Source of the DNA: Alexandriicola marinus
GTDB taxonomy: Bacteria; Pseudomonadota; Alphaproteobacteria; Rhodobacterales; Rhodobacteraceae
NCBI RefSeq assembly: GCF_004000435.1
Contig: NZ_RBVZ01000007.1
Coordinates: 1-64,000, forward strand
Reading direction: 5' to 3'
Length of the DNA stretch: 64,000 bases
Shown: positions 1-8,229 of the stretch, piece by piece
Numbering within the stretch: position 1 is the stretch's first letter
Layout of the letters: every line of letters starts with the position of its first letter
Made by a program: the position numbers and the translations under genes
The notes under the pieces: model-generated
Database searches by the model: none
What the model was told of the DNA's origin: nothing
What the model saw: the letters and a program-made list of their open reading frames with translations, nothing else

Positions 1-236
1 GCTGGCACGGATGAATCGGTCGATCTAGGTTTCACGCGCCTATTGCGGCAGCGGGCGATCAACCCCGGCTGCCGCGGTTCACGGCCCCGATCAAGAGTAA
101 GCGCCCGCCCATCACCCCCTACCCTGCGGCGTCGCAGGAACTGGCGTTCGCTTTTCCTCAAAGCTGATTTTGCTTTTCAAGATCGGCCACCTTGGAGTCG
201 TCCTCTCCATGGTGGCAATGGCACGCAATACCGACT

Positions 237-1424
237 TCAGGCAAGTGCGCGTGCCCGGCGCGGCTCCACGGCAGGCGCGACGATGCCCGCGAAGACGATG
301 AGTCCGAAAACGACCAGAAAAGCCGATCGGAGCCCATAGACTTCGCCGAGCAAGCCAAGCAACGGGGGGCCGACAAGAAAGGCGACATAACCGCAGAACG
401 TCACGACCCGAACGCGGCCGGTCGTGTCCCGACCGGATGCCCCGGCGGCAGATATGGCGATTGGAAACCCGAGAGATGTTCCCAGTCCCCAGAGCACGAC
501 CGAGACGGCCGCGATTTCAGGTATCGGTGCGAAGATGACCGCCGCCAGTCCGAGACCGCAGAGAACCGCACTGCCTCTCACGACGGCTGCCGGCCCGAAA
601 CGTCGCAGAAAAAAGCCGCCTGAAAACCGTCCGACCGTCATCGCTGTCGCAAAGCCCACAAAGACCAGCGACCCGATCGCGGGAGAGAGACCGTACTCGT
701 CGACCATTAGAATTGGCAACCAGTCGTTTGCGGCCCCTTCGGCCAGCGCAACGGCAAGGACCACGACGCCGATCAGATAGACCTTGATGTCGCGCCAGTA
801 GGGGTCATCGGGTAGGTCTTCACTCTCATGCTGTTCGGAAAGGCCTCGCTTCAGCCCTGTCCCCTCCGGTATCCACCGCATGCAAATCGCGATCGGAACA
901 GCCGAAAATGCCGTGATGATCCCGAGGTGCCAGATGACTGGGACCTCGAGGGCTGCCATCCCGAAGCCGGCCAGCGCGCCACAGACGGTTCCGAAGCTGA
1001 AGCAGCCGTGCAGCGCATGCATCAGTGGCTGACCCGATATGTGTTCGACCTCGGCGCCGTCTATGTTGATTGCGATCTCGCAAGCGCCAACTCCGAAGCC
1101 GAAAATGGCCAGTCCAAGCGCAACAATCGGCGCGACACCAATCGCGACGCCAGCGGAAAGGACGAACATTCCAATGATTATCAACCACATTCCGAGAAAC
1201 GTCAGCCTGCGGGTGCCCGAACGACCGACAACAGCCCCTGCGATAAGCAGCCCCGTCATCGCTCCGGCAGACAGCCCCAGAAGAACCAGCCCCATCTGGG
1301 CCAGGGACGCATCGATGCCATCTCGGATTGCTGGCGTGCGCGTGACCCAGGAGCTCAAGGTGACGCCCGGTATGAAGAAGAAGACGAACAGAGCGCGCCG
1401 CCATTTGCGAAGGTGGTCGGACAT
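237..1424 (-). CDS. MFS family transporter
   Basis: A predicted inner-membrane secondary transporter of 395 residues with about twelve hydrophobic segments in two halves separated by a charged loop near residues 190-215. This is the architecture of the major facilitator superfamily. The first half has the R-T-P-A-I-R-D-G stretch seen in YbjJ-like carriers, and glycine-rich helices follow. The start was placed at the ATG giving MSDHLRK because the hydrophobic core begins right after it; an upstream in-frame ATG at 1496 would add 24 polar residues not typical of the family. The substrate cannot be told from sequence. It stands alone, with no operon partner in view. Family assignment is confident; function beyond transport is not. 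Confidence 0.8.
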   Translation of the reverse strand: MSDHLRKWRRALFVFFFIPGVTLSSWVTRTPAIRDGIDASLAQMGLVLLGLSAGAMTGLLIAGAVVGRSGTRRLTFLGMWLIIIGMFVLSAGVAIGVAPIVALGLAIFGFGVGACEIAINIDGAEVEHISGQPLMHALHGCFSFGTVCGALAGFGMAALEVPVIWHLGIITAFSAVPIAICMRWIPEGTGLKRGLSEQHESEDLPDDPYWRDIKVYLIGVVVLAVALAEGAANDWLPILMVDEYGLSPAIGSLVFVGFATAMTVGRFSGGFFLRRFGPAAVVRGSAVLCGLGLAAVIFAPIPEIAAVSVVLWGLGTSLGFPIAISAAGASGRDTTGRVRVVTFCGYVAFLVGPPLLGLLGEVYGLRSAFLVVFGLIVFAGIVAPAVEPRRARALA

Positions 1425-2286
1425 CGAGAAGGAACCCGTCAGGAGGAGCGTCAGGACTTTTCTACAGCTTATGTCGGGGACATCCAATCGCCGCATCCCA
1501 ACAGGGCGATCTTGGTGGCACGGGTTCGGTCAGATGTCTGTCGCCGAATACCGCCAATGCCGCATTGAACGGATGAAGTTGAACCGCTCGCAGTGGCACT
1601 GCGCTCGATTTTCGTCAAGATCAGCATAAGACGGTATTGCCTGCGGCGCTCCGGTGAATATCGAGGTGAGGTTCTAGAGGGCTGAGTGACCAAGGCGCGG
1701 GATAAGAAGGCGGCGTTGAAAACCGCAGAAATACGCAGCCCCGCACGTCTCGGGCTTCTAGCTACTCAATCAGACTCTCAGCCTCCAGGGCAGAGATTAT
1801 TTCAAGCGAAACCGGGTCGCCGCCCTAACACGACGGCGTCAATCCGGCGCGGTAGGGGGACAGATCGCGTGAGTTCTACTTGAACCACTTGCCGTCGATG
1901 AAATGGACCCGTCTGGACTTCACAATAATCCCTGCAGCCGACATCCCCGACCAGCTCCCTCTTGCAGCCCAAGACGCTTTTGGGCCGAATTGTCAGACGA
2001 ACCCTTCTTCATGCCGGTCGAGCCTCAAAGTGAGGCAATCTTGCATTCCGATCTACGGACCGTAGTCTGCGGTCGTGTTTCTTCCTCGCACATCATTGCG
2101 ATGGATGACGATGCTATCTCGGCACGAGATCATCGACACGCGGCAATTCCGACCGCTGCGATGTTCCGTCGACCCGCTCTTGATGCAACGACAGTTGCTC
2201 ACGCGAACGGACGCATACGAAACTTCCAATCGAACCCATGTCCATTGCCCGATCATTACAGAGCTAATGGACAGGACAAAAGAACG
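1425..2286. other. Long intergenic stretch with no recognisable gene
   Basis: About 860 bases between the MFS gene and the pilin gene. Open frames here are short, lack ribosome-binding sites and give proteins with no family resemblance. Base composition is more even than in the surrounding genes. A short inverted repeat (GACCG ... CGGTC) lies near 2058-2075. Nothing else was supported. Confidence 0.5.
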
Positions 2287-2517
2287 TTACATTCTGGCGT
2301 TGAGGTTGACTTTGCCGCCTTGCGGAGAATCAAGAGCCGATCCAAAATTGTCGAATATCGGAGTGATGTCAGCAAATCCAACGGTAACAACGGCCAAGAG
2401 CACTCCAGCCAGCACAACAACATACTCGATCGCTGTCGCTCCAGTTTCGTCTCTCCACCATCGTTTGACATTCTTCCAAACGATCTTCTGAATTTTGCGG
2501 TCCGGGCCTGTTTTCAT
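2287..2517 (-). CDS. Flp/Fap-type IVb pilin (orphan)
   Basis: A 76-residue type IVb pilin precursor. Residues 22-32 read RDETGATAIEY, the Flp processing motif: cleavage is expected after Gly26, leaving Ala at +1 and the conserved Glu at +5, followed by one hydrophobic helix (about 33-48) and a polar tail. Flp pilins are exported and assembled by Tad machinery. The ATG at 2517 is preferred because an AGG lies six bases before it; the ATG at 2529 overlaps that Shine-Dalgarno and would add four residues. No tad/cpa assembly genes are in the window, so it either uses machinery elsewhere or is a stray paralogue. Its tail is longer and more polar than in minimal Flp pilins. Confidence 0.75.
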   Translation of the reverse strand: MKTGPDRKIQKIVWKNVKRWWRDETGATAIEYVVVLAGVLLAVVTVGFADITPIFDNFGSALDSPQGGKVNLNARM

Positions 2518-2830
2518 TGGTGACCTCATCTTTCAAACCTACTCTAAACTTTCGTAGATCAAAAAAGACTACGGTTCAATTGCAATCTGAAATTTCTCAA
2601 CCCCGGAAATCCTCGGATTCTTCACTACTGTTGCGAAACTTGAGTTTGCTTCTGACTGACATGATCCGCCATCAACACCCACAGCCGACACTCGACCATG
2701 TCCTGCTCACACTATTTTCCTTATGAAGCTCGGTATATTCTATTGCAAGCAGGGTTGAGCTCCCTCCTAACCATCGTCGATGTCGCACAATCAACTTCCT
2801 TGAGTCACAGATGAACCAGATAAGGAAACT
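2518..2830. other. A/T-rich upstream region of the pilin gene
   Basis: No gene is visible. This stretch should carry the promoter of the minus-strand pilin gene. It is noticeably A/T-rich and contains a small inverted repeat (CGTAG ... CTACG) near 2552-2572. No promoter could be assigned with confidence. Confidence 0.35.
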
Positions 2831-2947
2831 ATGTCAAAGAAGAATTCGAAGTCCGTTGGCATGCTGAAGACAACGGCCCATCTTGGCACTTGGGTGCAAA
2901 TCGATCGAAGCGCGGTGCATCCCAGAAAGAATCAGGCTGAGTCCTGA
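2831..2947 (+). CDS. Possible 38-residue basic small protein
   Basis: A short open frame from ATG (2831) to TGA (2947) encoding a basic 38-residue peptide beginning MSKKNSKSVG. Support is a good ribosome-binding site, AAGGAAA, a few bases before the ATG, and an 18-base inverted repeat (CAGGGA ... TCCCTG) at about 2964-2981 just after the stop. No family is recognised, and no signal peptide or membrane segment is seen. It could be a small regulatory or toxin-like peptide, a remnant, or a chance frame. It lies 220 bases before the lipoprotein gene on the same strand. Confidence 0.3.
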   Translation: MSKKNSKSVGMLKTTAHLGTWVQIDRSAVHPRKNQAES

Positions 2948-3166
2948 TTTCTTGAGCCAGCCAGGGAAAACTGTCCCTGCCAACACTTTCGAGTCGTTAA
3001 TATATCAAAAGATTACAAAGCACCCATTTCGAACCCTCGATAGCAGGATGTAAGAAGAAAGGAACGCGAGCTGATTTGCTGAAGGGCCCCTTCCTTCTCG
3101 TGGACGGTATTGACAACACGGCTGTAGCAAACCAAGCAGACCAGCAAAGCTTTTGGAGGCAAGACG

Positions 3167-4297
3167 ATGGGTTCATTTGGCGCGCAGGACTTTCGAACGT
3201 CTTGGCCGACGATCAGAAATCTTGCCTTGATCACAGCGGCGGGATCATTGCTCTCTGGATGCGCTGAGCCCGCGAATTGCGACTTCTATATAGTCGTATG
3301 TGTTGACGCCGGCGAAGAGGCACCGACCTCCTCCGCTGTGAATGGAAGCGTCGACCAGATCGGCACCACAGGAGCAGACAGTATCGCCAATGAAGCGACC
3401 GGCTCTGAAACACCTCAGGACTCTTCCGCGGAAACGTCCGGAGCCGGACCCGAAGCAACCGATCCGATCGTCATCAATGCGACATCGATTACCCGGTATG
3501 AGGCGCAGACGGCCGATGGCAGCGGAGGATACCTTGCCGACGTATCCTACGACTCCGCGACTGATAGTTTTTCTGTCATTGGTTTGGCGTTTGACGGAAC
3601 TGGGGTGTACACACGAAGCTCTGTTCTGCCGACATTGTCGACCCAGAATAGCCGGTCGGTCTATGCGGTTTACGAAAGCCCTGTGCTATACTCGAACCCG
3701 GATACCGGGCAGAATATCGATCAGCAGCAATACGTGGCGATCTATGCCGTAAGTGATAATCTGACCGTAGATCAAGATGGCAACACCGTCCCGACGACAC
3801 GCTTTTCAATCGTTCGGAGTGGCTCATTCTCGGACTTGGGCTTTGGCGGATTTGTGTACGAACGAAATGGCGAGGTGGCGATTCCGGTGACCGGCCAAGT
3901 CGAGTATGCTGGAGAATATGCGGGAATTCGCGTATTCGATCAGGACACACGTCTGAGTTATGTCAACGGCTCCATGAACCTGGCGATCGACTTTGATGGA
4001 TTCTCCGGTGACTCCGCGATCTCTGGCTCAATATCTGGTCGAACCTATTTCAATGAAGAGGGGGTACAGCTGAATACCCTCGACGATGTTGTCACATTCG
4101 ACGTCGGCTCCGGAATATTGTACGACAACGGTGAATTCTCCGGGTCTTTGGAAAGCGCGAGTGAAGCCGGTACCTACTATGCTGTGATTGGTGGCGATGC
4201 CGCGGATGAGGTCGTCGGTGTCATTGTCTTGGAAACCTTGGACCCGGACCAACCTTTGGAGCAGGAAACTGGCGGCTTCATCCTTTATGCCGAGTAA
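3167..4297 (+). CDS. Secreted lipoprotein, beta-barrel-like (TbpB-like fold suspected)
   Basis: A 376-residue predicted lipoprotein. A signal segment (about residues 17-31) ends in a lipobox L-S-G-C, so Cys32 should be acylated and the protein anchored to a membrane. Residues 45-95 are a low-complexity Ser/Thr/Glu/Ala linker. The rest (about 105-376) is rich in Gly, Asp, Ser and aromatic residues in short alternating strands ending in G-G-F-I-L-Y-A-E, resembling the C-terminal barrel of transferrin-binding-protein-B-like lipoproteins, though no ligand-binding signature is visible. GGAGG nine bases before the ATG supports this start. No Slam translocon or TonB receptor gene is nearby. The fold suggestion is inference from pattern only. 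Confidence 0.7.
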   Translation: MGSFGAQDFRTSWPTIRNLALITAAGSLLSGCAEPANCDFYIVVCVDAGEEAPTSSAVNGSVDQIGTTGADSIANEATGSETPQDSSAETSGAGPEATDPIVINATSITRYEAQTADGSGGYLADVSYDSATDSFSVIGLAFDGTGVYTRSSVLPTLSTQNSRSVYAVYESPVLYSNPDTGQNIDQQQYVAIYAVSDNLTVDQDGNTVPTTRFSIVRSGSFSDLGFGGFVYERNGEVAIPVTGQVEYAGEYAGIRVFDQDTRLSYVNGSMNLAIDFDGFSGDSAISGSISGRTYFNEEGVQLNTLDDVVTFDVGSGILYDNGEFSGSLESASEAGTYYAVIGGDAADEVVGVIVLETLDPDQPLEQETGGFILYAE

Positions 4298-4588
4298 GGG
4301 ATGAGTTCATCGCGAGTCCATTGATCGTGTGACTTACCGCTCAGAAGAACAGTGAGATCTCGCTTCGACGGTACTGATCGACCAATTCGTCGATCACACC
4401 TGTTCAGTCTCACTTCCAGAGCGACGAACCCGACATTTCCTTGATTTTCATCACTGTAATCAGATCGAGAGCCTGTCGGCCGGGCTGACGGCGAGTTGCG
4501 ATATGCGAAATCCGCCGTGCAGCCCTCCTGACAGGGCCATCGCATCGGGAGCATCGGCGTCCTCGTTGCGACGGAACCTGAGCCTAGC

Positions 4589-5074
4589 TCACTCCAAGAG
4601 TTCTATCTTGGCCAATTGCCAGATACTCAGGGAAAAGAATGTCTCGGTCTGAAGTTCTTTCACATTGTCGAACGGGAACATCAGCCAATATGGTCCCTTT
4701 TCCCGGATGCTCATCGTCTCGCCATTCTGCAAACGCGCAACAATCGGCCAGTCTTCGGTGATCCGGTCCGCGGTCAGCCGAACTTTATAGTCGTTCAAAG
4801 CGACCAACTCTATATCAGAACCAATTGCTTCAACTCGCTCCAGAACGGACCAAAGCGTCGGCCCCTCGTAGACCATAGGCATTTCCGTCCACGGCGTGCC
4901 GGTCGTAATGGAAAGCTGCGGCAATGCCATTAGTTCATCGTCCGTCAGAACAATCTCGGCAGTCGCATTTTCAGAGATTATCGTCAGCTGCGACTCTGCG
5001 AAGCTCACCGTCGGGGCGCTGATGCCAAATGAGAGCACGTAGGCAAAGGCGAGTAGGCTGTTTTTGAGTGTCAT
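4589..5074 (-). CDS. PruR-like periplasmic pterin-binding protein (SUOX / molybdopterin-oxidoreductase fold)
   Basis: A 161-residue exported protein. An N-terminal signal peptide (residues 1-26, ending S-F-A) is followed by one compact domain with the landmarks of the small stand-alone SUOX-fold family: T-P-W and Y-E-G-P-T-L-W (middle), A-L-N-D-Y, and G-P-Y-W-L-M-F-P-F-D ahead of a C-terminal S-I-W-Q-L. Members are usually named molybdopterin-dependent oxidoreductase, but they are far shorter than catalytic sulfite oxidases. The characterised one, Agrobacterium PruR, binds pterin in the periplasm and controls a c-di-GMP enzyme. The ATG at 5074 has AAAGGA upstream and starts the signal peptide; the longer open frame upstream has no such features. 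It is divergent from a diguanylate cyclase with a periplasmic domain, the expected partner type. Confidence 0.75.
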   Translation of the reverse strand: MTLKNSLLAFAYVLSFGISAPTVSFAESQLTIISENATAEIVLTDDELMALPQLSITTGTPWTEMPMVYEGPTLWSVLERVEAIGSDIELVALNDYKVRLTADRITEDWPIVARLQNGETMSIREKGPYWLMFPFDNVKELQTETFFSLSIWQLAKIELLE

Positions 5075-5579
5075 GGCGTTGATATTCCTTTCGCCGACAT
5101 GAGTGTTCCTGGCCAAAAAGAGCCATACGCAACAACAAATATGGATGCTGCTTAGTCGAACTGCGACCATCACATATTTAATAGCTAGCATGTGTGAATA
5201 TGGCGAAGGAAGGTCCGAAATTCTACGCGGACCACAAAGTCGAACCGAACCGCAGGTCGCGCGTCGCTTCCGGCGGATCGGAACATCAGCGGCCAACTGT
5301 CGTCGTCCAGGCTCGGATCGAGAAATATCAAAAGGTGATCAAGGGCTGGCTGTCAGCGTTGGTCTGGATGCAAAGTTGATTCGATCCATCGATTTAGATA
5401 CTTACGTGATTTTTGATTAACCAAAGACATCTCAATTTTTATATGCGTGCGTTGCGCCACAGAACGAATTTGGCATAGTCGGAGATAAGAACTGATTTGT
5501 CCCGCTCTCGCCGTGAAATTCATCCTTCTCTCGACAGAATAGGAATTTTGGCTCAACACACGTATTAGGCGAACCGACG
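5075..5579. other. Divergent intergenic region between pruR-like and diguanylate cyclase genes
   Basis: About 500 A/T-rich bases that should contain promoters for both divergent genes. A 61-codon frame at 5194-5379 was considered and not accepted. No operator or promoter was assigned with confidence. The length is unusual for this gene-dense genome. Confidence 0.4.
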
Positions 5580-6770
5580 TTGAAGCATTTCCACGAGAGA
5601 CTCGCGCCGCCAAAGGCGACCAGCCTACAGAAGATTTGGCGGAATTTTCCGGGCCTCATTATGGGGTTGTCCGCTTTCATCGTCGGGCTCTTGTTGGTCA
5701 TAAGTTTCGCCACTCGAATCGGTTCCGTTCAGCGTGAAGTCGATGCCCTGGTCAGCGCGGATCGCGATCAGGGATTGTGGGCGGCGACACAAATTCAGGT
5801 CGAACTTCTCGAATTTCAGAGGTTGGTCCAGACAGCCAAATTCTTGCCCAAGGCCTTTGAAGACGACGTTCGCACCGATTTCGACATCGTCTATTCACGC
5901 ATGAGCCAGGTCATGGATCCGAATCTCGCCTCGGTTTTTCGTGCAGAAGACGACGCATCTTCAATTCCCGACGATATGATCGCGCTGCGTGACGGCATGG
6001 CGGAGATAGTTGACACCAGCGACAGTCTTGAACTGAGGGAACTCAACGAACTCCTTAGTCTTGCTGCCGAGGCAAATGACCTGTGGAAACAATCGATCGG
6101 GCTCGTTCTGCAGGAAACACGCGAGTACAAGATTTCCGTGCGCCAACGCGCAGCGGAAACATTGAGATCAGTAAAACAGGTTCTTTGGGTTGCGATTGCA
6201 ACCGCCGTGGCCTTGCCCGTGCTCGTGATCGTCATGCTTCTCTTTCGCGCGCAATACAGGAAGACGCGCCGCCATACTCTGATCGACACACTGACCGGAT
6301 GTGCCTCTCGTCTGGGATTGCAGGAGGCACTTTCAGGAACTTTCAGAAGGCTCAACGGGGGGTTCAGCGTCGCGGTCGCCGACGTCAACAACCTAAAAGA
6401 GATCAACGATCAATACGGGCATCAGGCCGGTGATCTTGTGATTCAAAGCGTCGGCATCGCTCTTAGAAAGATAACTCGTGGAATTGACTGTCCGGCACGA
6501 ATTGGAGGCGATGAGTTCATCATCCTTCTGGATGCGTCCCCCGAACAGTCGGAACTGATCCTAAGGCGTGCGCAAGAATTCCTGGAGCAGATGTCCGAGA
6601 CGGAAGATTTCGGCATCCTACCAATGCAGATAAGTTTCGGTGTTGCACAATGCGATGATCCGGCCACCTTCGATGATGCCCTCTCTCTGGCCGATCAGCG
6701 GATGTATCGTCAAAAGACCGCAGAGAAAGCGAGACAAACGTCATTTTCCACAGCATCCATCAAGGGATGA
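5580..6770 (+). CDS. Membrane-bound diguanylate cyclase (GGDEF) with periplasmic sensor domain
   Basis: A 396-residue enzyme expected to make c-di-GMP from GTP. Order: short cytoplasmic N-terminus, TM1 (about 25-45), a largely helical periplasmic domain (about 48-198), TM2 (about 200-222), then a GGDEF domain (about 230-390). The active-site loop is intact, R-I-G-G-D-E-F with GGDEF at 309-313. An RxxD inhibitory site, RGID at 300-303, sits exactly five residues before it, so product inhibition is predicted. There is no EAL domain. The start is a TTG (5580) with AGGCG about ten bases upstream; a later ATG would cut into TM1. The BLUF gene starts 7 bases after the stop, and the PruR-like gene is divergent upstream. 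Confidence 0.88.
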   Translation: MKHFHERLAPPKATSLQKIWRNFPGLIMGLSAFIVGLLLVISFATRIGSVQREVDALVSADRDQGLWAATQIQVELLEFQRLVQTAKFLPKAFEDDVRTDFDIVYSRMSQVMDPNLASVFRAEDDASSIPDDMIALRDGMAEIVDTSDSLELRELNELLSLAAEANDLWKQSIGLVLQETREYKISVRQRAAETLRSVKQVLWVAIATAVALPVLVIVMLLFRAQYRKTRRHTLIDTLTGCASRLGLQEALSGTFRRLNGGFSVAVADVNNLKEINDQYGHQAGDLVIQSVGIALRKITRGIDCPARIGGDEFIILLDASPEQSELILRRAQEFLEQMSETEDFGILPMQISFGVAQCDDPATFDDALSLADQRMYRQKTAEKARQTSFSTASIKG

Positions 6771-6777
6771 TCAAATC

Positions 6778-7203
6778 ATGACAAAACTTCGGAGCGTCAT
6801 CTATCGGAGCAAAGCGCTGGTCGAACCCCTCTCGAACGAGGAGCAGACGCTGATGGACTTTGTCCTGCTCGAGAATCGCAAACTTGGAATAACAGGATTC
6901 CTCGTTCGCAATGGCGATGAATATTTTCAGTATATCGAAGGCAAGGAACGCGTCATTCACGATGTTGTCGAACGCATCCGTCGCAATCCCCTTCATAGCG
7001 GCTTCACGATGATTGCCGAAGACAGCCCCGAGGAGCGCAACTTTCCGAGATGGTATATGGAGTATTGCTTTCTCGACGAAGAAGAAGCCAAGCAGCACTT
7101 CAAGACTGGCGGATCTGACGAAGACCTGGCCGCATCAGTTCTGCAACTGATGAAGAAAAAGGCCGCCAAACGTGGCGAAGTCGGCTTCAGATGTCTCAAG
7201 TAA
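6778..7203 (+). CDS. BLUF-domain blue-light photoreceptor
   Basis: A 141-residue single-domain BLUF protein that should bind FAD and sense blue light. All photocycle residues known from AppA can be placed: Tyr9 and Ser11 in I-Y-R-S, Asn33 in E-N-R-K-L-G-I-T-G, Gln51 in Y-F-Q-Y-I-E-G, and Trp92 and Met94 near the end of the domain. A short charged C-terminal tail (about 100-141) could be the output surface. There is no fused effector domain, so it must act on a partner. The start has AAGGGAT upstream, inside the 3' end of the cyclase gene. Co-transcription with the diguanylate cyclase is very likely, which suggests that light modulates c-di-GMP synthesis; that link is inference. Confidence 0.92.
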   Translation: MTKLRSVIYRSKALVEPLSNEEQTLMDFVLLENRKLGITGFLVRNGDEYFQYIEGKERVIHDVVERIRRNPLHSGFTMIAEDSPEERNFPRWYMEYCFLDEEEAKQHFKTGGSDEDLAASVLQLMKKKAAKRGEVGFRCLK

Positions 7204-7533
7204 CAGTCGCGACGGCGGCATGCCGGCTGATGCGCGCCACGGGCAACGAAAGTAGATGCCGAACGATGCGCCCAGTTGCAGGCGCGCACAGTCGATAATG
7301 CCGCTATTCGGCCGACCGCCTCGATAGACGGGCGGCTTCGTCGGGAGCCTGTCGCGTCAGAACCTCTGGGTTGGACGGCGCCGTAGGACCGGTCTTGACA
7401 CAATCTGCGACGGGACGCGGCAGTTATCGCGGCGGAGACACGAACCAATCGGGTAGTGAGCCGACGTCCGAATACGGCGTTGCCTTCGGTCGTCTGCAAC
7501 CTGCAGACATTACTGCTATATCTATGAAAAAAA
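7204..7533. other. Intergenic stretch between BLUF gene and tRNA-Leu, no gene seen
   Basis: About 330 bases. Overlapping open frames on both strands give Arg/Ser/Ala-rich translations typical of noncoding GC-rich DNA. A run of seven A residues (T on the minus strand) directly abuts the tRNA 3' end and could end its transcript. Confidence 0.45.
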
Positions 7534-7620
<87 letters not shown>

Positions 7621-7640
7621 ATGTGTTGTCTGGTGGCGGG

Positions 7641-7669
7641 CTTCTAGCGAAGCTCCGGCGCCTTCACAA
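7641..7669 (-). promoter_or_regulatory. Putative sigma-70-type promoter of tRNA-Leu
   Basis: On the minus strand TTGTGA (7669-7664) is followed after exactly 17 bases by TAGAAG (7646-7641), about 20 bases before the tRNA 5' end. The spacing is ideal for the housekeeping sigma factor; the -10 match is imperfect. Confidence 0.4.
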
Positions 7670-7760
7670 GAGAGAAAATGCGTAACCGTTTCCCGAGCAA
7701 AGCCGGCAGGACCAGAAGCGCGATTCAAGCGGTGGCCCGGGTGCGAGGGCGGGCGGCATC

Positions 7761-8229
7761 GTGACCCAACGACCCGATGGCCGGTCAGGGCGGATTGACC
7801 TGCCGATGTCGCTGCGCGTTCTCGTCAACATCGCGGGGACGGCCGAGATCATCGTCGCCAATTTCGTGTCGTTTCCCGACCGGCCGCCCGGTGTCTCCGG
7901 AAGCCTGTCCGTCGCTCTTGGTGCACAGTCCATCGCTAGGGTCGTGACGCGCCGCCGATCTTCCGGAACAGGAGACCGTCGCGACGACTGTGGGGGCCCT
8001 GCCCGATCCGCGGAACGTCAGACCTCTGCCAATGAAAAAGCGCGCCCTGCTTCTGGCGCTTTCGGTCGAGGATCATTACGTCCGGGTTCGCACAACAAAG
8101 GGTGACGAGCTGATTCTGATGCGCCTGACCGACGCCATCATCGAAACCGCTCCCGTTCCGGGCGTCAGGGCGCACGGGTCCCGCATGCCTGATCGGGCGG
8201 ACGTGACGGGAGCATCCGACGATGGTTGA
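7761..8229 (+). pseudogene. Decayed LytTR-family regulator
   Basis: From about 8020 to 8160 the frame ending at 8229 reads as a good LytTR DNA-binding domain: A-L-S-V-E-D-H-Y-V-R-V-R-T-T, then L-I-L-M-R-L-T-D-A-I. The usual end (V-H-R-S-x-W-V-A) is corrupted to A-H-G-S-R-M-P-D and then stops. Upstream, the same frame is closed by a TGA at 7945-7947. A more N-terminal hydrophobic stretch (around 7800-7870) lies in another frame, so at least one frameshift separates the halves. Intact family members are about 250 residues with N-terminal membrane helices. This copy is therefore most likely non-functional. Its last bases overlap the lipB start (8222). A short independent protein starting at the GTG at 7990 is possible but less likely. 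Confidence 0.55.

Noticed and set aside
2-22. A partial resemblance to the tRNA-Leu 3' end at the left edge, which could be an attachment-site repeat
   Set aside because: Only about ten of the first twelve bases match and the match then breaks down; too weak without an integrase.
1-236. Short overlapping frames at the left end
   Set aside because: They are Arg/Ser-rich with no ribosome-binding site or motif, and partly overlap the end of the MFS gene antisense.
5194-5379. A 61-codon plus-strand frame in the gap between the pruR-like and cyclase genes
   Set aside because: No clear ribosome-binding site and no family. A remnant of some gene is possible but cannot be supported.
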